Part shown: one piece after another, positions 1 to 5,803 of the stretch | How positions within the stretch are numbered: position 1 is the first letter of the stretch | Layout of the letters: every line of letters begins with the position of its first letter | Assembly (NCBI GenBank): GCA_946479405.1 | Contig: CAMLGD010000139.1 | Location: 1 to 9,003 of the forward strand | Source of the DNA: an uncultured Vogesella sp. | GTDB lineage: Bacteria > Pseudomonadota > Gammaproteobacteria > Burkholderiales > Chromobacteriaceae | Length of the DNA: 9,003 bases | Direction: 5' to 3' | Made by a program: the position numbers and the translations under genes | The notes under the pieces: model-generated | The model's database searches: none | The model's input: only the letters and a program-made list of their open reading frames with translations | What the model was told of the DNA's origin: nothing

Positions 1-441
1 TGCAAGCCGGTGCTGGGCGAGATCACCTATGGTCTGGAACGCCTGGCGATGTACCTGCAGGACATCGAGAACGTGTACGACCTGGTGTGGACCTACCTGC
101 CGGACGGCAGCGCGGTCACCTACCGCGACGTGTTCTTCCAGAACGAGTACGAGCAATCCAAGTACGCGTTCGAGGAAAGCAATGTCGAGCTGCTGTTCAA
201 GCAGTTCGAGCAGTTCGAAGGCGAAGCCAAGCGCATGCTGGATGCCGGCCTGCCGCTGCCGTGTTACGAGCTGATCCTCAAGGCCGGCCACACCTTCAAC
301 CTGCTGGATGCCCATGGTGCCATCTCGGTAACCGAACGTGCCGCCTACATCGGCCGTATCCGCAACCTGGCGCGTGGCGTGGCGCAGGCGTACTACAACG
401 CCCGCGAAGCGCTGGGCTTCCCGATGTGCAAGAAAGCCTGA
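1..441 (+). CDS. glyQ: Glycyl-tRNA synthetase alpha subunit, C-terminal part (5' end outside window)
   Basis: Catalytic alpha subunit of the alpha2beta2 bacterial glycyl-tRNA synthetase, which activates glycine with ATP and charges tRNA-Gly in the cytoplasm. The reading frame is open from base 1 and 146 residues are present, about half of the usual ~300. The visible part opens with the class II motif 3 region ([15 protein letters not shown]), whose Arg in GLER contacts ATP, followed by the family-typical VYDLVW segment. It ends with the helical tail ([21 protein letters not shown]) and the terminal residues FPMCKKA. The stop is TGA at 439-441. The next gene starts 4 nt later and the beta subunit gene follows, so this is the head of a glyQ-x-glyS operon. 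Identification is firm; only the start is missing. Confidence 0.97.
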   Translation, partial: CKPVLGEITYGLERLAMYLQDIENVYDLVWTYLPDGSAVTYRDVFFQNEYEQSKYAFEESNVELLFKQFEQFEGEAKRMLDAGLPLPCYELILKAGHTFNLLDAHGAISVTERAAYIGRIRNLARGVAQAYYNAREALGFPMCKKA

Positions 442-445
442 TTGC

Positions 446-913
446 ATGAAGACGTGGGCAACCATCTTCGTCATTCTGCTGACGCTGGCAGCGCTGACCT
501 GGTATCTACAGCACCAGGTGCAGCCGCCGGCGCAGCAAGGCAAGTTCGAGGTCTACCAGTCCAGCGAGGCGCTGGAGCTGTCGCTGGATCTGGACGCCAT
601 TGCCAACGTGAACGAAGGGCTTGTCCGTTTCGTCAACCAGGAGCGTTTTGCCGACAAGAAACAGGAACCCGCGCTGGGCATCAGCTACCAGGTGCGCCGC
701 CTTGAAGGTCGCGCCGACTGCCAGAACCGGCAGTACGCCTTTGTGAATACCTCCTACTGGAGCAGCAAGGGCAAGCATGTCTACACCCAGATGTTTCCGC
801 TGCAGCGTTTCAACTGGACCTTTGTCCCGGTGGAAACCGGTTCCATTGCCGACACCATGCTGCAGATTGTCTGCCGCCTGGCGCCTGACGCTCCTCGCCT
901 GAAAATTGAATGA
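446..913 (+). CDS. Small signal-anchored envelope protein between glyQ and glyS, possibly surface-adhesin-E-like
   Basis: A 155-residue protein of unproven function. Residues about 5-20 (ATIFVILLTLAALTWY) form one hydrophobic segment after a short basic start, so it is a signal anchor or uncleaved signal. There is no lipobox cysteine, and the rest is soluble and probably periplasmic. Only two cysteines occur, Cys92 and Cys143, suiting a disulfide. The stretch between them (DC, aromatics, a central Gly, a Trp, then GSI and a final C) resembles by eye the conserved region of small surface-adhesin-E-like proteins. That match is an inference and not secure. The ATG at 446 is preferred because it puts the hydrophobic segment at the N-terminus; no strong Shine-Dalgarno sequence is visible. 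It sits 4 nt after glyQ and overlaps glyS by 4 nt (ATGA), so translation is probably coupled. Base composition looks slightly less GC-rich than its neighbours. Confidence 0.82.
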   Translation: MKTWATIFVILLTLAALTWYLQHQVQPPAQQGKFEVYQSSEALELSLDLDAIANVNEGLVRFVNQERFADKKQEPALGISYQVRRLEGRADCQNRQYAFVNTSYWSSKGKHVYTQMFPLQRFNWTFVPVETGSIADTMLQIVCRLAPDAPRLKIE

Positions 914-2982
914 TCATGACCCAAACCGCGACCCTGCTGATTGAACTGCTGACCGAAGAACTGCCGCCCAAGGCGCTGGAAAAACTGGCAGCCAGCTTTG
1001 CCGACACCATTAGCGACGAACTGAAAAAGCTGCAGTTCGTGGCCGCCGACGTTGCGGCCAACGTTTACGCCAGTCCGCGCCGGCTGGCGGTACAGATTCC
1101 GGCCGTGGCCGCCATCCAGCCGGACCAGCACATCGTGCGTCGCGGCCCGGCGGTTGCCGCTGGCATGAAGGATGGCCAGCCGTCGCCGGCACTGGCCGGC
1201 TTCGCCCGCTCCTGCGGCGTGGAGGTGAGCCAGCTCACCACCGTGCATGACGGCAAGCAGGACGTGTTTGCCTACGAATCCACCAAGGCTGGCGAGAGCC
1301 TGTCCGCCGTGCTGTCCGGCATCGTCGCCAGCGCGCTGAAAAAACTGCCGGCGCCCAAGCTGATGCGCTGGGGCGATCTGGACGTGCAGTTCGTGCGCCC
1401 GGTGCACGGCCTGGTGATGCTGCACGGCGACGCGCTGATCGATGGCGAGGTGCTGGGGCTGCAAAGCCGTAACTACACGCGCGGCCATCGCTTCCTGTCT
1501 ACCGATGATGTCACCATTGCCAACGCCGATGCCTATGCCCGCACGCTGGCGGAGCAGGGCAAGGTGATTGCCAGCTTTACCGCCCGTCGCGAACTGGTAG
1601 GCCACAAGCTGGCCGAGGCGGCCGCTAAACTGGGCGCCACCATCGCTGCCCCGGACGCGCTGTTCGACGAAGTGACTGCGCTGGTGGAATGGCCGGTGGT
1701 ACTGGAGGCCGGCTTCGAAGCCGAGTTCCTCGATGTGCCGCAGGAATGCCTGATCCTGACCATGCAGCAGAACCAGAAATACTTCCCGCTGCTGGATGCG
1801 CAGGGCAAGCTGATCAACCGCTTCCTGCTGGTGTCCAACCTGGAGGCCGCCGACCCGCGCTACATCATCGGCGGCAACGAGCGCGTGCTGCGCGCGCGCC
1901 TGTCCGACGCCAAGTTCTTCTACGAGCAGGACCAGAAGCACCGTCTGGACAGCCGCCTGCCACGGCTGGAACATGTGGTGTACCACAACAAGATCGGCAA
2001 CCAGCTGGAGCGCATCACCCGCCTGTCCAGCATTGCCGCCGCCATTGCCGGCAAGCTCGGTGCCGACAGCTCGCTGGCCGGCCGTGCCGCCTACCTGGCC
2101 AAGGCTGACCTGGTGTCCGACATGGTGGGCGAGTTCCCGGAACTGCAAGGCATCATGGGCCGCTACTACGCGCGCCTGGATGGTGAGGACGATGTGGTGG
2201 CCGATGCCATCGAAGGCCACTACCACCCGCGCTTTGCCGGCGACAGCCTGCCGCAGGGTGCCATCGCCACTGCCGTGGCTCTGGCCGACAAGCTGGAGAC
2301 CATCGTCGGTATCTGGGGCATCGGCCTGATCCCGACCGGCGACAAGGACCCGTTCGCGCTGCGCCGCGCTGCGCTGGGCGTGCTGCGCATGGTGCTGGAA
2401 GCACCGCTGGACCTGAAAGCGCTGCTGGCCGATACCGCTGCCGCCTTCCCGGCCGGCCTGTTGTCCGCCAGCGTGGTGGACGAGGTGCATGCCTTCTGCC
2501 TGGAACGTCTGAAGAACTACCTGGCCGCCGACTACAAGTCCGACGAGATCGACGCCGTGCTGGCGCAGGCGCCGAGCATCATCAATGAGGTGCCGGCGGT
2601 GCTGGCTGCCGTCGCCCAGTTCAAGGCGCTGCCGGAAGCGGCAACGTTGGCCGCGGCCAACAAGCGGGTGAAGAACATCCTGAAAAAAGCCGAGGGCGAC
2701 ATTGCCGCCGTCAACCCGGCGCTGTTTGCCGAGGATGCCGAGCGTGCGCTGTTCGATGCGGTGGAAACGCTGGCGCCGGCAGTGGATGCCAAGTTTACCG
2801 CCCACGATTTCGCCGGTGCGTTGACCCAGCTGGCCTCGCTGCGTGCGCCGGTGGATGCCTTCTTCGACGGCGTGATGGTGATGGCCGATGATCTGGCGGT
2901 ACGTGCGAACCGCATCGCGCTGCTGGCAAGGTTGGCCGCACTGTTCAACCGCGTGGCGGATATCTCGCTGCTGGCGGAATAA
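910..2982 (+). CDS. glyS: Glycyl-tRNA synthetase beta subunit
   Basis: Beta subunit of the tetrameric glycyl-tRNA synthetase; with GlyQ it recognises and charges tRNA-Gly. At 690 residues it has the normal family length (about 690). The N-terminus LLIELLTEELPPKAL is typical. The central part has the conserved run of VEWPVVLE, MQQNQKYFPL and the NERVLRARLSDAKFFYEQD segment. The HD-like domain includes the signature GEFPELQG near residue 408, and the last ~110 residues are the helical anticodon-binding-like domain. The start at 910 overlaps the previous stop in an ATGA, which suggests coupled translation. ATG 916 (MTQTATLL) is an equally plausible start, since neither has a clear Shine-Dalgarno sequence. 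Three copies of the dispersed TGCGGCCAACSTT motif lie inside the gene. Confidence 0.97.
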   Translation: MIMTQTATLLIELLTEELPPKALEKLAASFADTISDELKKLQFVAADVAANVYASPRRLAVQIPAVAAIQPDQHIVRRGPAVAAGMKDGQPSPALAGFARSCGVEVSQLTTVHDGKQDVFAYESTKAGESLSAVLSGIVASALKKLPAPKLMRWGDLDVQFVRPVHGLVMLHGDALIDGEVLGLQSRNYTRGHRFLSTDDVTIANADAYARTLAEQGKVIASFTARRELVGHKLAEAAAKLGATIAAPDALFDEVTALVEWPVVLEAGFEAEFLDVPQECLILTMQQNQKYFPLLDAQGKLINRFLLVSNLEAADPRYIIGGNERVLRARLSDAKFFYEQDQKHRLDSRLPRLEHVVYHNKIGNQLERITRLSSIAAAIAGKLGADSSLAGRAAYLAKADLVSDMVGEFPELQGIMGRYYARLDGEDDVVADAIEGHYHPRFAGDSLPQGAIATAVALADKLETIVGIWGIGLIPTGDKDPFALRRAALGVLRMVLEAPLDLKALLADTAAAFPAGLLSASVVDEVHAFCLERLKNYLAADYKSDEIDAVLAQAPSIINEVPAVLAAVAQFKALPEAATLAAANKRVKNILKKAEGDIAAVNPALFAEDAERALFDAVETLAPAVDAKFTAHDFAGALTQLASLRAPVDAFFDGVMVMADDLAVRANRIALLARLAALFNRVADISLLAE
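1053..1065 (+). repeat. TGCGGCCAACSTT motif copy (G form), inside glyS
   Basis: Exact TGCGGCCAACGTT. In the glyS frame it is the last base of GTT followed by GCG GCC AAC GTT (A-A-N-V). The flanking GTT valine codons are unusual here, where GTG and GTC dominate. Confidence 0.75.
2643..2654 (-). repeat. GCGGCCAACSTT motif copy (G form), inside glyS, minus strand
   Basis: AACGTTGGCCGC on the plus strand is the 12-nt core of the motif in reverse. The base before it is C instead of T. It overlaps a 9-nt partial forward copy, together giving a 16-bp perfect palindrome at 2646-2661 (GTTGGCCGCGGCCAAC). In frame it reads GCA ACG TTG GCC GCG, with an uncommon TTG leucine codon. Confidence 0.7.
2928..2940 (-). 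repeat. TGCGGCCAACSTT motif copy (C form), inside glyS, minus strand
   Basis: AAGGTTGGCCGCA on the plus strand is the exact reverse complement of TGCGGCCAACCTT. It lies 40 bases before the end of glyS. In frame it reads GCA AGG TTG GCC GCA. AGG for arginine and TTG for leucine are atypical beside the CGC/CGT and CTG used nearby. Confidence 0.75.
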
Positions 2983-2990
2983 ACACCGCC

Positions 2991-3084
2991 TGGCCACGAC
3001 ACTCACGTAAAACACGGCGCACCCGGCGGGCTTGCTGATTGCCTGCTGCATGGCGTTGGCTGTTTTGCGCGGGTGCCGTGGCCA
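2991..3084. repeat. 94-nt imperfect inverted repeat / long hairpin between glyS and gmhB
   Basis: The arms 2991-3014 and 3061-3084 pair over all 24 positions: by hand 20 Watson-Crick pairs, 2 G-U wobbles (3003/3072 and 3008/3067) and 2 A-C mismatches (2999/3076 and 3005/3070), with a 46-nt apical region. The outer 8 bp are perfect (TGGCCACG and its complement). No T-tract follows the right arm (AAATTT), so it is not a textbook intrinsic terminator. I see no target-site duplication at its edges. It fills most of the 122-nt gap and ends 20 nt before the gmhB start. It could be an RNA-level hairpin limiting read-through from glyS, or a small MITE-like or REPIN-like element; the sequence alone does not decide. 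Confidence 0.75.
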
Positions 3085-3104
3085 AAATTTGGTTAAAGGG
3101 AACC

Positions 3105-3647
3105 ATGAAACTCGTCATCCTCGACCGTGACGGCGTGATCAACCAGGATCGCGACGATTTCGTCAAGAACACCATGGAATGGCAGCCGCTGCCGCGCAGC
3201 TGCGACGCCATTGCCAACCTCACCCAGGCCGGCTGGCACGTGGTGGTGGCCACCAACCAGTCCGGCATCGGTCGCGGCCTGTTCGACATGCATGCGCTCA
3301 ACAGCATGCACGAGAAGATGCACCGGCTGGTGAACCTGGCCGGCGGCCGCATCGACGCGGTGGTGTTCTGTCCGCACATGGCGGATGACAACTGCCGCTG
3401 CCGCAAGCCGGAGCCGGGCATGGTGGAAGAGATCATGGAGCGCTTCAATGTGCGCGGCGAAGGCCTGCCGCTGATCGGCGACAGCCTGCGCGACCTGCAG
3501 GCAGTCGCCGCTGTCGGCGGCCAACCCATCCTGGTGCGCAGCGGCAAGGGCCTGCGCACGCTGGAAAAGGGCGGCCTGCCGGAAGGTACCCTGATATTCG
3601 ACGACCTGTTCGATGCCGCCGATTACCTGATCAATCTTGAAGACTGA
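3105..3647 (+). CDS. gmhB: D-glycero-beta-D-manno-heptose-1,7-bisphosphate 7-phosphatase
   Basis: HAD-superfamily phosphatase (180 residues) that removes the 7-phosphate of D-glycero-D-manno-heptose 1,7-bisphosphate on the way to ADP-heptose for the LPS inner core; cytoplasmic. Motif I is LDRDGVIN, with nucleophile Asp7 and acid/base Asp9. Motif II is TNQSG starting at Thr50. Lys101 lies in KPEPGM, and motif IV is GDSLRD with Asp126. The zinc-binding loop typical of GmhB is present as Cys89-x-His91 and Cys97-x-Cys99. This separates it from histidinol-phosphate phosphatases only partly, but the size and context fit GmhB. The start at ATG 3105 gives the expected MKLVILDRDG and has an AAAGGGA Shine-Dalgarno sequence at 3095-3101. 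In-frame upstream codons fall within the 94-nt hairpin and were rejected. plsC follows after 5 nt. Confidence 0.94.
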   Translation: MKLVILDRDGVINQDRDDFVKNTMEWQPLPRSCDAIANLTQAGWHVVVATNQSGIGRGLFDMHALNSMHEKMHRLVNLAGGRIDAVVFCPHMADDNCRCRKPEPGMVEEIMERFNVRGEGLPLIGDSLRDLQAVAAVGGQPILVRSGKGLRTLEKGGLPEGTLIFDDLFDAADYLINLED

Positions 3648-3652
3648 TACGC

Positions 3653-4423
3653 ATGCTGCTCGTTCGTAACCTGCTGTACTGGCTGCTGGTGGCGGTGTCT
3701 ACGCCGATCTTTTTCATCCTGCTGCTGTTGTCGGCACCGCTGCCGCGCCGCACCCGCCACGTGTTCGGCCAGAGCTGGGCACAGCTGCTGACCTGGGCGC
3801 TGTGGCACATCGTCGGCCTGCGCTACCGCGTGATCGGCGCGGAAAACATCATCGCCGAGCCGGCCATCATCTGCGCCAAGCACCAGTCCGGCTGGGAGAC
3901 GCTGTCGCTGCAGAAAATTTTTCCGTCGCAGATCTTTGTCGCCAAGCAGGAGTTGCTGTGGATTCCGTTCTTCGGCTGGGGGCTGGCGCTGATGAATCCG
4001 ATCACCATCAACCGTTCCGACCGCAGCCGCGCCAACAACCGCATGCTGCAACAGGGCCTGAACCGCAAGCAGCACGGCTTCTGGATCAGCGTGTTCCCGG
4101 AAGGTACCCGCGTGCGTCCGGGCCTGCGCGGCAAGTACAAGCTGGGCGCGGCGCGCATGGCGCGGCAGCTGGACATGCCGCTGGTGCCGGTGGCGCACAA
4201 CGCCGGCGAATTCTGGCCGCGCAATGCCTTCCTCAAGCATCCGGGCGAGATCACCGTGGTGATCGGCCCGGCCATCCGGCCGCAGGATTACCCCGGCCCC
4301 GAAGCCATGACCCGTGCCGCCGAGGAGTGGATCGAAGCGCGTCAGCGCGAGATCGGCGGCGTTGGTCCGTTTGCCCATCCCGATGAACGCAAGGCCCGGC
4401 GCGCTCACTCTCGCGCTGCCTGA
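3653..4423 (+). CDS. plsC: 1-acyl-sn-glycerol-3-phosphate acyltransferase (lysophosphatidic acid acyltransferase)
   Basis: Inner-membrane enzyme that acylates lysophosphatidic acid at sn-2 to give phosphatidic acid, the precursor of all membrane phospholipids. It has 256 residues. A hydrophobic segment at about residues 6-30 anchors it, with further amphipathic stretches near 40-55. The acyltransferase block is KHQSGWETL, with His77 and Glu82, so the HX4D motif reads HX4E here. FPEGTR at 148-153 is the substrate-phosphate motif, and PLVPVAHN at 176-183 is block IV. The C-terminal tail is basic ([13 protein letters not shown]). It starts 5 nt after gmhB, and its last 41 nt are shared with the next gene. 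The assignment to the PlsC/lysophospholipid acyltransferase family is firm; exact acceptor preference cannot be read from sequence. Confidence 0.93.
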   Translation: MLLVRNLLYWLLVAVSTPIFFILLLLSAPLPRRTRHVFGQSWAQLLTWALWHIVGLRYRVIGAENIIAEPAIICAKHQSGWETLSLQKIFPSQIFVAKQELLWIPFFGWGLALMNPITINRSDRSRANNRMLQQGLNRKQHGFWISVFPEGTRVRPGLRGKYKLGAARMARQLDMPLVPVAHNAGEFWPRNAFLKHPGEITVVIGPAIRPQDYPGPEAMTRAAEEWIEARQREIGGVGPFAHPDERKARRAHSRAA

Positions 4424-5096
4424 CGGCCAGGTAGCGGTACGCCTGACGCGACGCCAGCGGCAGAGCGTGGGTATCCGCGTGCAGCGCGGCGAGGTGGAGG
4501 TGATCGCGCCGCCCGGGGTATCACTGGCCTACCTGCAAGAGGTGCTGGCGAAAAAGCGCGACTGGATCGCCGGCCACCTGGCGCGCCACCGCGAAGCCTC
4601 GCAGCAGCAGGCGGCCAGCCCGGACCTGGTGCTGTTTGCCGGTGAACACCTGCAGTTGCATTGCCATGCTGCGCTGCGTGTCAGCGCGCAGGTGGAGGGT
4701 AGCGCGCTGCATCTGGCCGGCCCGCAGCTGGAGCTGCCGGCGCGGCGCCAGGCGGCGCTGCTGTCCTGGCTGCAGCGTGAAGCCAAGCGTCGTTTTGCCG
4801 AGCGCTTGCAGCTGTGGCTGCCGCGCGCGGCGCGGCCGCTGAGTGGCTGGGCACTGTCCGGCGCGCGCAGCCGCTGGGGCAGCTGCTCCGGTCGCGGCGT
4901 GGTGCGTCTCAACTGGCGGCTGGTGCAGGCACCGCCGGCGATACTCGATTACGTGATTGCCCACGAGCTGGCGCACCTGTTGCACATGAACCATTCCAAG
5001 GCCTTCTGGGCCGAAGTGGAACGGCTATACCCCGGCTGGCAGTCTGCGCGGCAGTGGCTGAAGCAGCATGGCGAAAGCCTGTTCCGCCACGGCTGA
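4383..5096 (+). CDS. YgjP-type (DUF45) zinc metallopeptidase
   Basis: Predicted zinc metallopeptidase of the YgjP/DUF45 group, often annotated as M48 or SprT-like; the physiological substrate is unknown. It has 237 residues with no signal peptide, so it is cytoplasmic. The N-terminal part has the usual basic strand-rich lead ([21 protein letters not shown]). The core has RSRWGSC at 162-168 and then the active site HELAH at 194-198, with Glu195 as catalytic base and His194/His198 as ligands. A conserved NHSKAFW (203-209) supplies a probable third ligand, His204. The ATG at 4383 fits the family N-terminus and gives a 41-nt overlap with plsC; no Shine-Dalgarno sequence is visible, so translation probably depends on plsC. 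A longer in-frame start at 4314 is possible but would add an unconserved, plsC-overlapping extension. Confidence 0.9.
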   Translation: MNARPGALTLALPDGQVAVRLTRRQRQSVGIRVQRGEVEVIAPPGVSLAYLQEVLAKKRDWIAGHLARHREASQQQAASPDLVLFAGEHLQLHCHAALRVSAQVEGSALHLAGPQLELPARRQAALLSWLQREAKRRFAERLQLWLPRAARPLSGWALSGARSRWGSCSGRGVVRLNWRLVQAPPAILDYVIAHELAHLLHMNHSKAFWAEVERLYPGWQSARQWLKQHGESLFRHG

Positions 5097-5175
5097 ACAG
5101 AGTGTTTTGCGCCACCACGGCTTGCCGCTGCGCCGGGCGCCTCCATCTGACTGCTCTGACTCAACCGCCGCGCCA

Positions 5176-5188
5176 TGCGGCCAACCTT
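5176..5188 (+). repeat. TGCGGCCAACSTT motif copy (C form), upstream of gloA
   Basis: Exact TGCGGCCAACCTT, 14 nt before the gloA start and immediately 5' of its Shine-Dalgarno region. Together with the preceding A (5175) it is a 14-nt match to 7328-7341 upstream of mpl. In both places a TTTGCGG follows, directly here and 5 nt further on at mpl. Confidence 0.8.
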
Positions 5189-5192
5189 TTGC

Positions 5193-5199
5193 GGAGAAA
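5193..5199 (+). promoter_or_regulatory. Shine-Dalgarno sequence of gloA
   Basis: GGAGAAA lies 3-10 nt upstream of ATG 5203. It fixes the gloA start against an in-frame codon at 5068, which would add 45 residues not found in glyoxalase I. Confidence 0.75.
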
Positions 5200-5202
5200 T
5201 CC

Positions 5203-5592
5203 ATGCGCCTTCTGCACACCATGATTCGTGTCGGCAACCTCGAGCGTTCGCTGGCGTTTTACACCGACGTGCTGGGCATGCAACTGCTGCGCAAGCACGA
5301 TTACCCGGATGGCCGCTTTACCCTGGCCTTTGTCGGCTACGGCGACGAAGCCAGCAACAGCGTGATCGAGCTGACCCACAACTGGGACACCGATAGCTAC
5401 GAGCTGGGCAACGCCTTCGGCCACCTGGCGGTGGAAGTGGCCGATGCCTACGCGGCCTGTGACGCGGTGCGCGCCAAGGGCGGCAAGGTGGTGCGTGAGG
5501 CTGGTCCGATGAAGCACGGCACCACAGTGATCGCCTTCGTCGAAGACCCGGACGGCTACAAGATCGAGTTCATCCAGCAGGGCAGCCGCTAA
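5203..5592 (+). CDS. gloA: Lactoylglutathione lyase (glyoxalase I)
   Basis: Converts the hemithioacetal of methylglyoxal and glutathione to S-lactoylglutathione, the first step of the cytosolic glyoxalase pathway. It has 129 residues, matching the short bacterial Ni2+-type enzyme. It has two VOC beta-alpha-beta modules, [20 protein letters not shown] at the start and [11 protein letters not shown] from residue 73. All four metal ligands known from the E. coli enzyme are in register: His5, Glu56 (in SVIELTHNW), His74 and Glu122 (in [10 protein letters not shown]). The start has a good Shine-Dalgarno sequence. It lies 106 nt downstream of the peptidase gene, so it may be the last gene of that run or have its own promoter; I could not identify a convincing -35/-10 pair. 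A strong intrinsic terminator follows. Confidence 0.97.
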   Translation: MRLLHTMIRVGNLERSLAFYTDVLGMQLLRKHDYPDGRFTLAFVGYGDEASNSVIELTHNWDTDSYELGNAFGHLAVEVADAYAACDAVRAKGGKVVREAGPMKHGTTVIAFVEDPDGYKIEFIQQGSR

Positions 5593-5604
5593 GCGCTGTT
5601 GCCC

Positions 5605-5624
5605 TGCGGCCAACGTTGGCCGCA
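5605..5624. repeat. Two facing TGCGGCCAACGTT motif copies forming a 20-bp perfect palindrome
   Basis: Copies at 5605-5617 (plus) and 5612-5624 (minus) share their centre, so the whole 20 bp is a perfect palindrome. It lies 12 nt after the gloA stop and 10 nt before the terminator stem. Transcribed, it could itself form a compact hairpin. Confidence 0.8.
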
Positions 5625-5634
5625 TACCCGCACA

Positions 5635-5662
5635 CCCCGGCACGGCCGGGGTTTTTGTTTTT
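5635..5662 (+). terminator. Intrinsic terminator of gloA
   Basis: A perfect 7-bp GC stem (CCCCGGC at 5635-5641, GCCGGGG at 5645-5651) with an ACG loop is followed by five T (5652-5656), a G and five more T (5658-5662). It is the best intrinsic terminator reading rightward in the window. It closes the transcript that carries gloA and separates it from the antiporter gene. Confidence 0.9.
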
Positions 5663-5803
5663 GGCGAAAAATATTTCGCCAGCGGGCGGGGAATTTTTGC
5701 CCGTGTTGCGTCTCGGATAACTTTGCCCGCCTGCCGCTGCGCCATGCCATCATGAACATGGCATGGCTGGTGGCGCCTGCTGCGGTGACAACAAGGAGAA
5801 TCC
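5663..5803 (+). promoter_or_regulatory. Hairpin-rich leader region of the antiporter gene
   Basis: This stretch holds three inverted repeats. One is a 7-bp perfect stem, GGCGAAA 5663-5669 with TTTCGCC 5674-5680 and an AATA loop. The second is a 5-bp stem, CGGGC 5683-5687 with GCCCG 5699-5703. The third is a 10-bp perfect stem, 5741-5750 with 5758-5767, around a 7-nt loop. A GATAAC at 5716-5721 could be a -10 element, but I see no well-spaced -35. The promoter must lie here, because a strong terminator precedes it. Whether the hairpins regulate the gene is unknown. Confidence 0.45.
5793..5798 (+). promoter_or_regulatory. Shine-Dalgarno sequence of the antiporter gene
   Basis: AAGGAG, five bases before ATG 5804. 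It is the strongest ribosome binding site in the window and fixes the start. Confidence 0.85.

Noticed and set aside
2505..2515. Possible Neisseria-type DUS (GCCGTCTGAA)
   Set aside because: Only the fragment CGTCTGAAG inside glyS was found; no intact 10-mer was seen on either strand.
781..3051. A 756-residue open frame on the minus strand opposite glyS
   Set aside because: Its product is rich in H, Q, R and G with no domain or motif, as expected for the antisense frame of a GC-rich gene, whereas glyS is a complete and recognisable protein.
3057..3088. Sigma-70 promoter for gmhB (TTGGCT and CAAAAT)
   Set aside because: The spacer is 20 nt and the -10 match is poor; it also lies within the hairpin arm.
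3517..3528. Possible further motif copy in gmhB (GCGGCCAACC then CA)
   Set aside because: It matches only 10 of 12 core bases and lacks the TT end, so it was not counted.
5760..5782. Sigma-54 promoter before the antiporter gene (TGGCAT.. and ..TGC)
   Set aside because: The GG and GC elements do not have the required spacing and the -12 part does not match.
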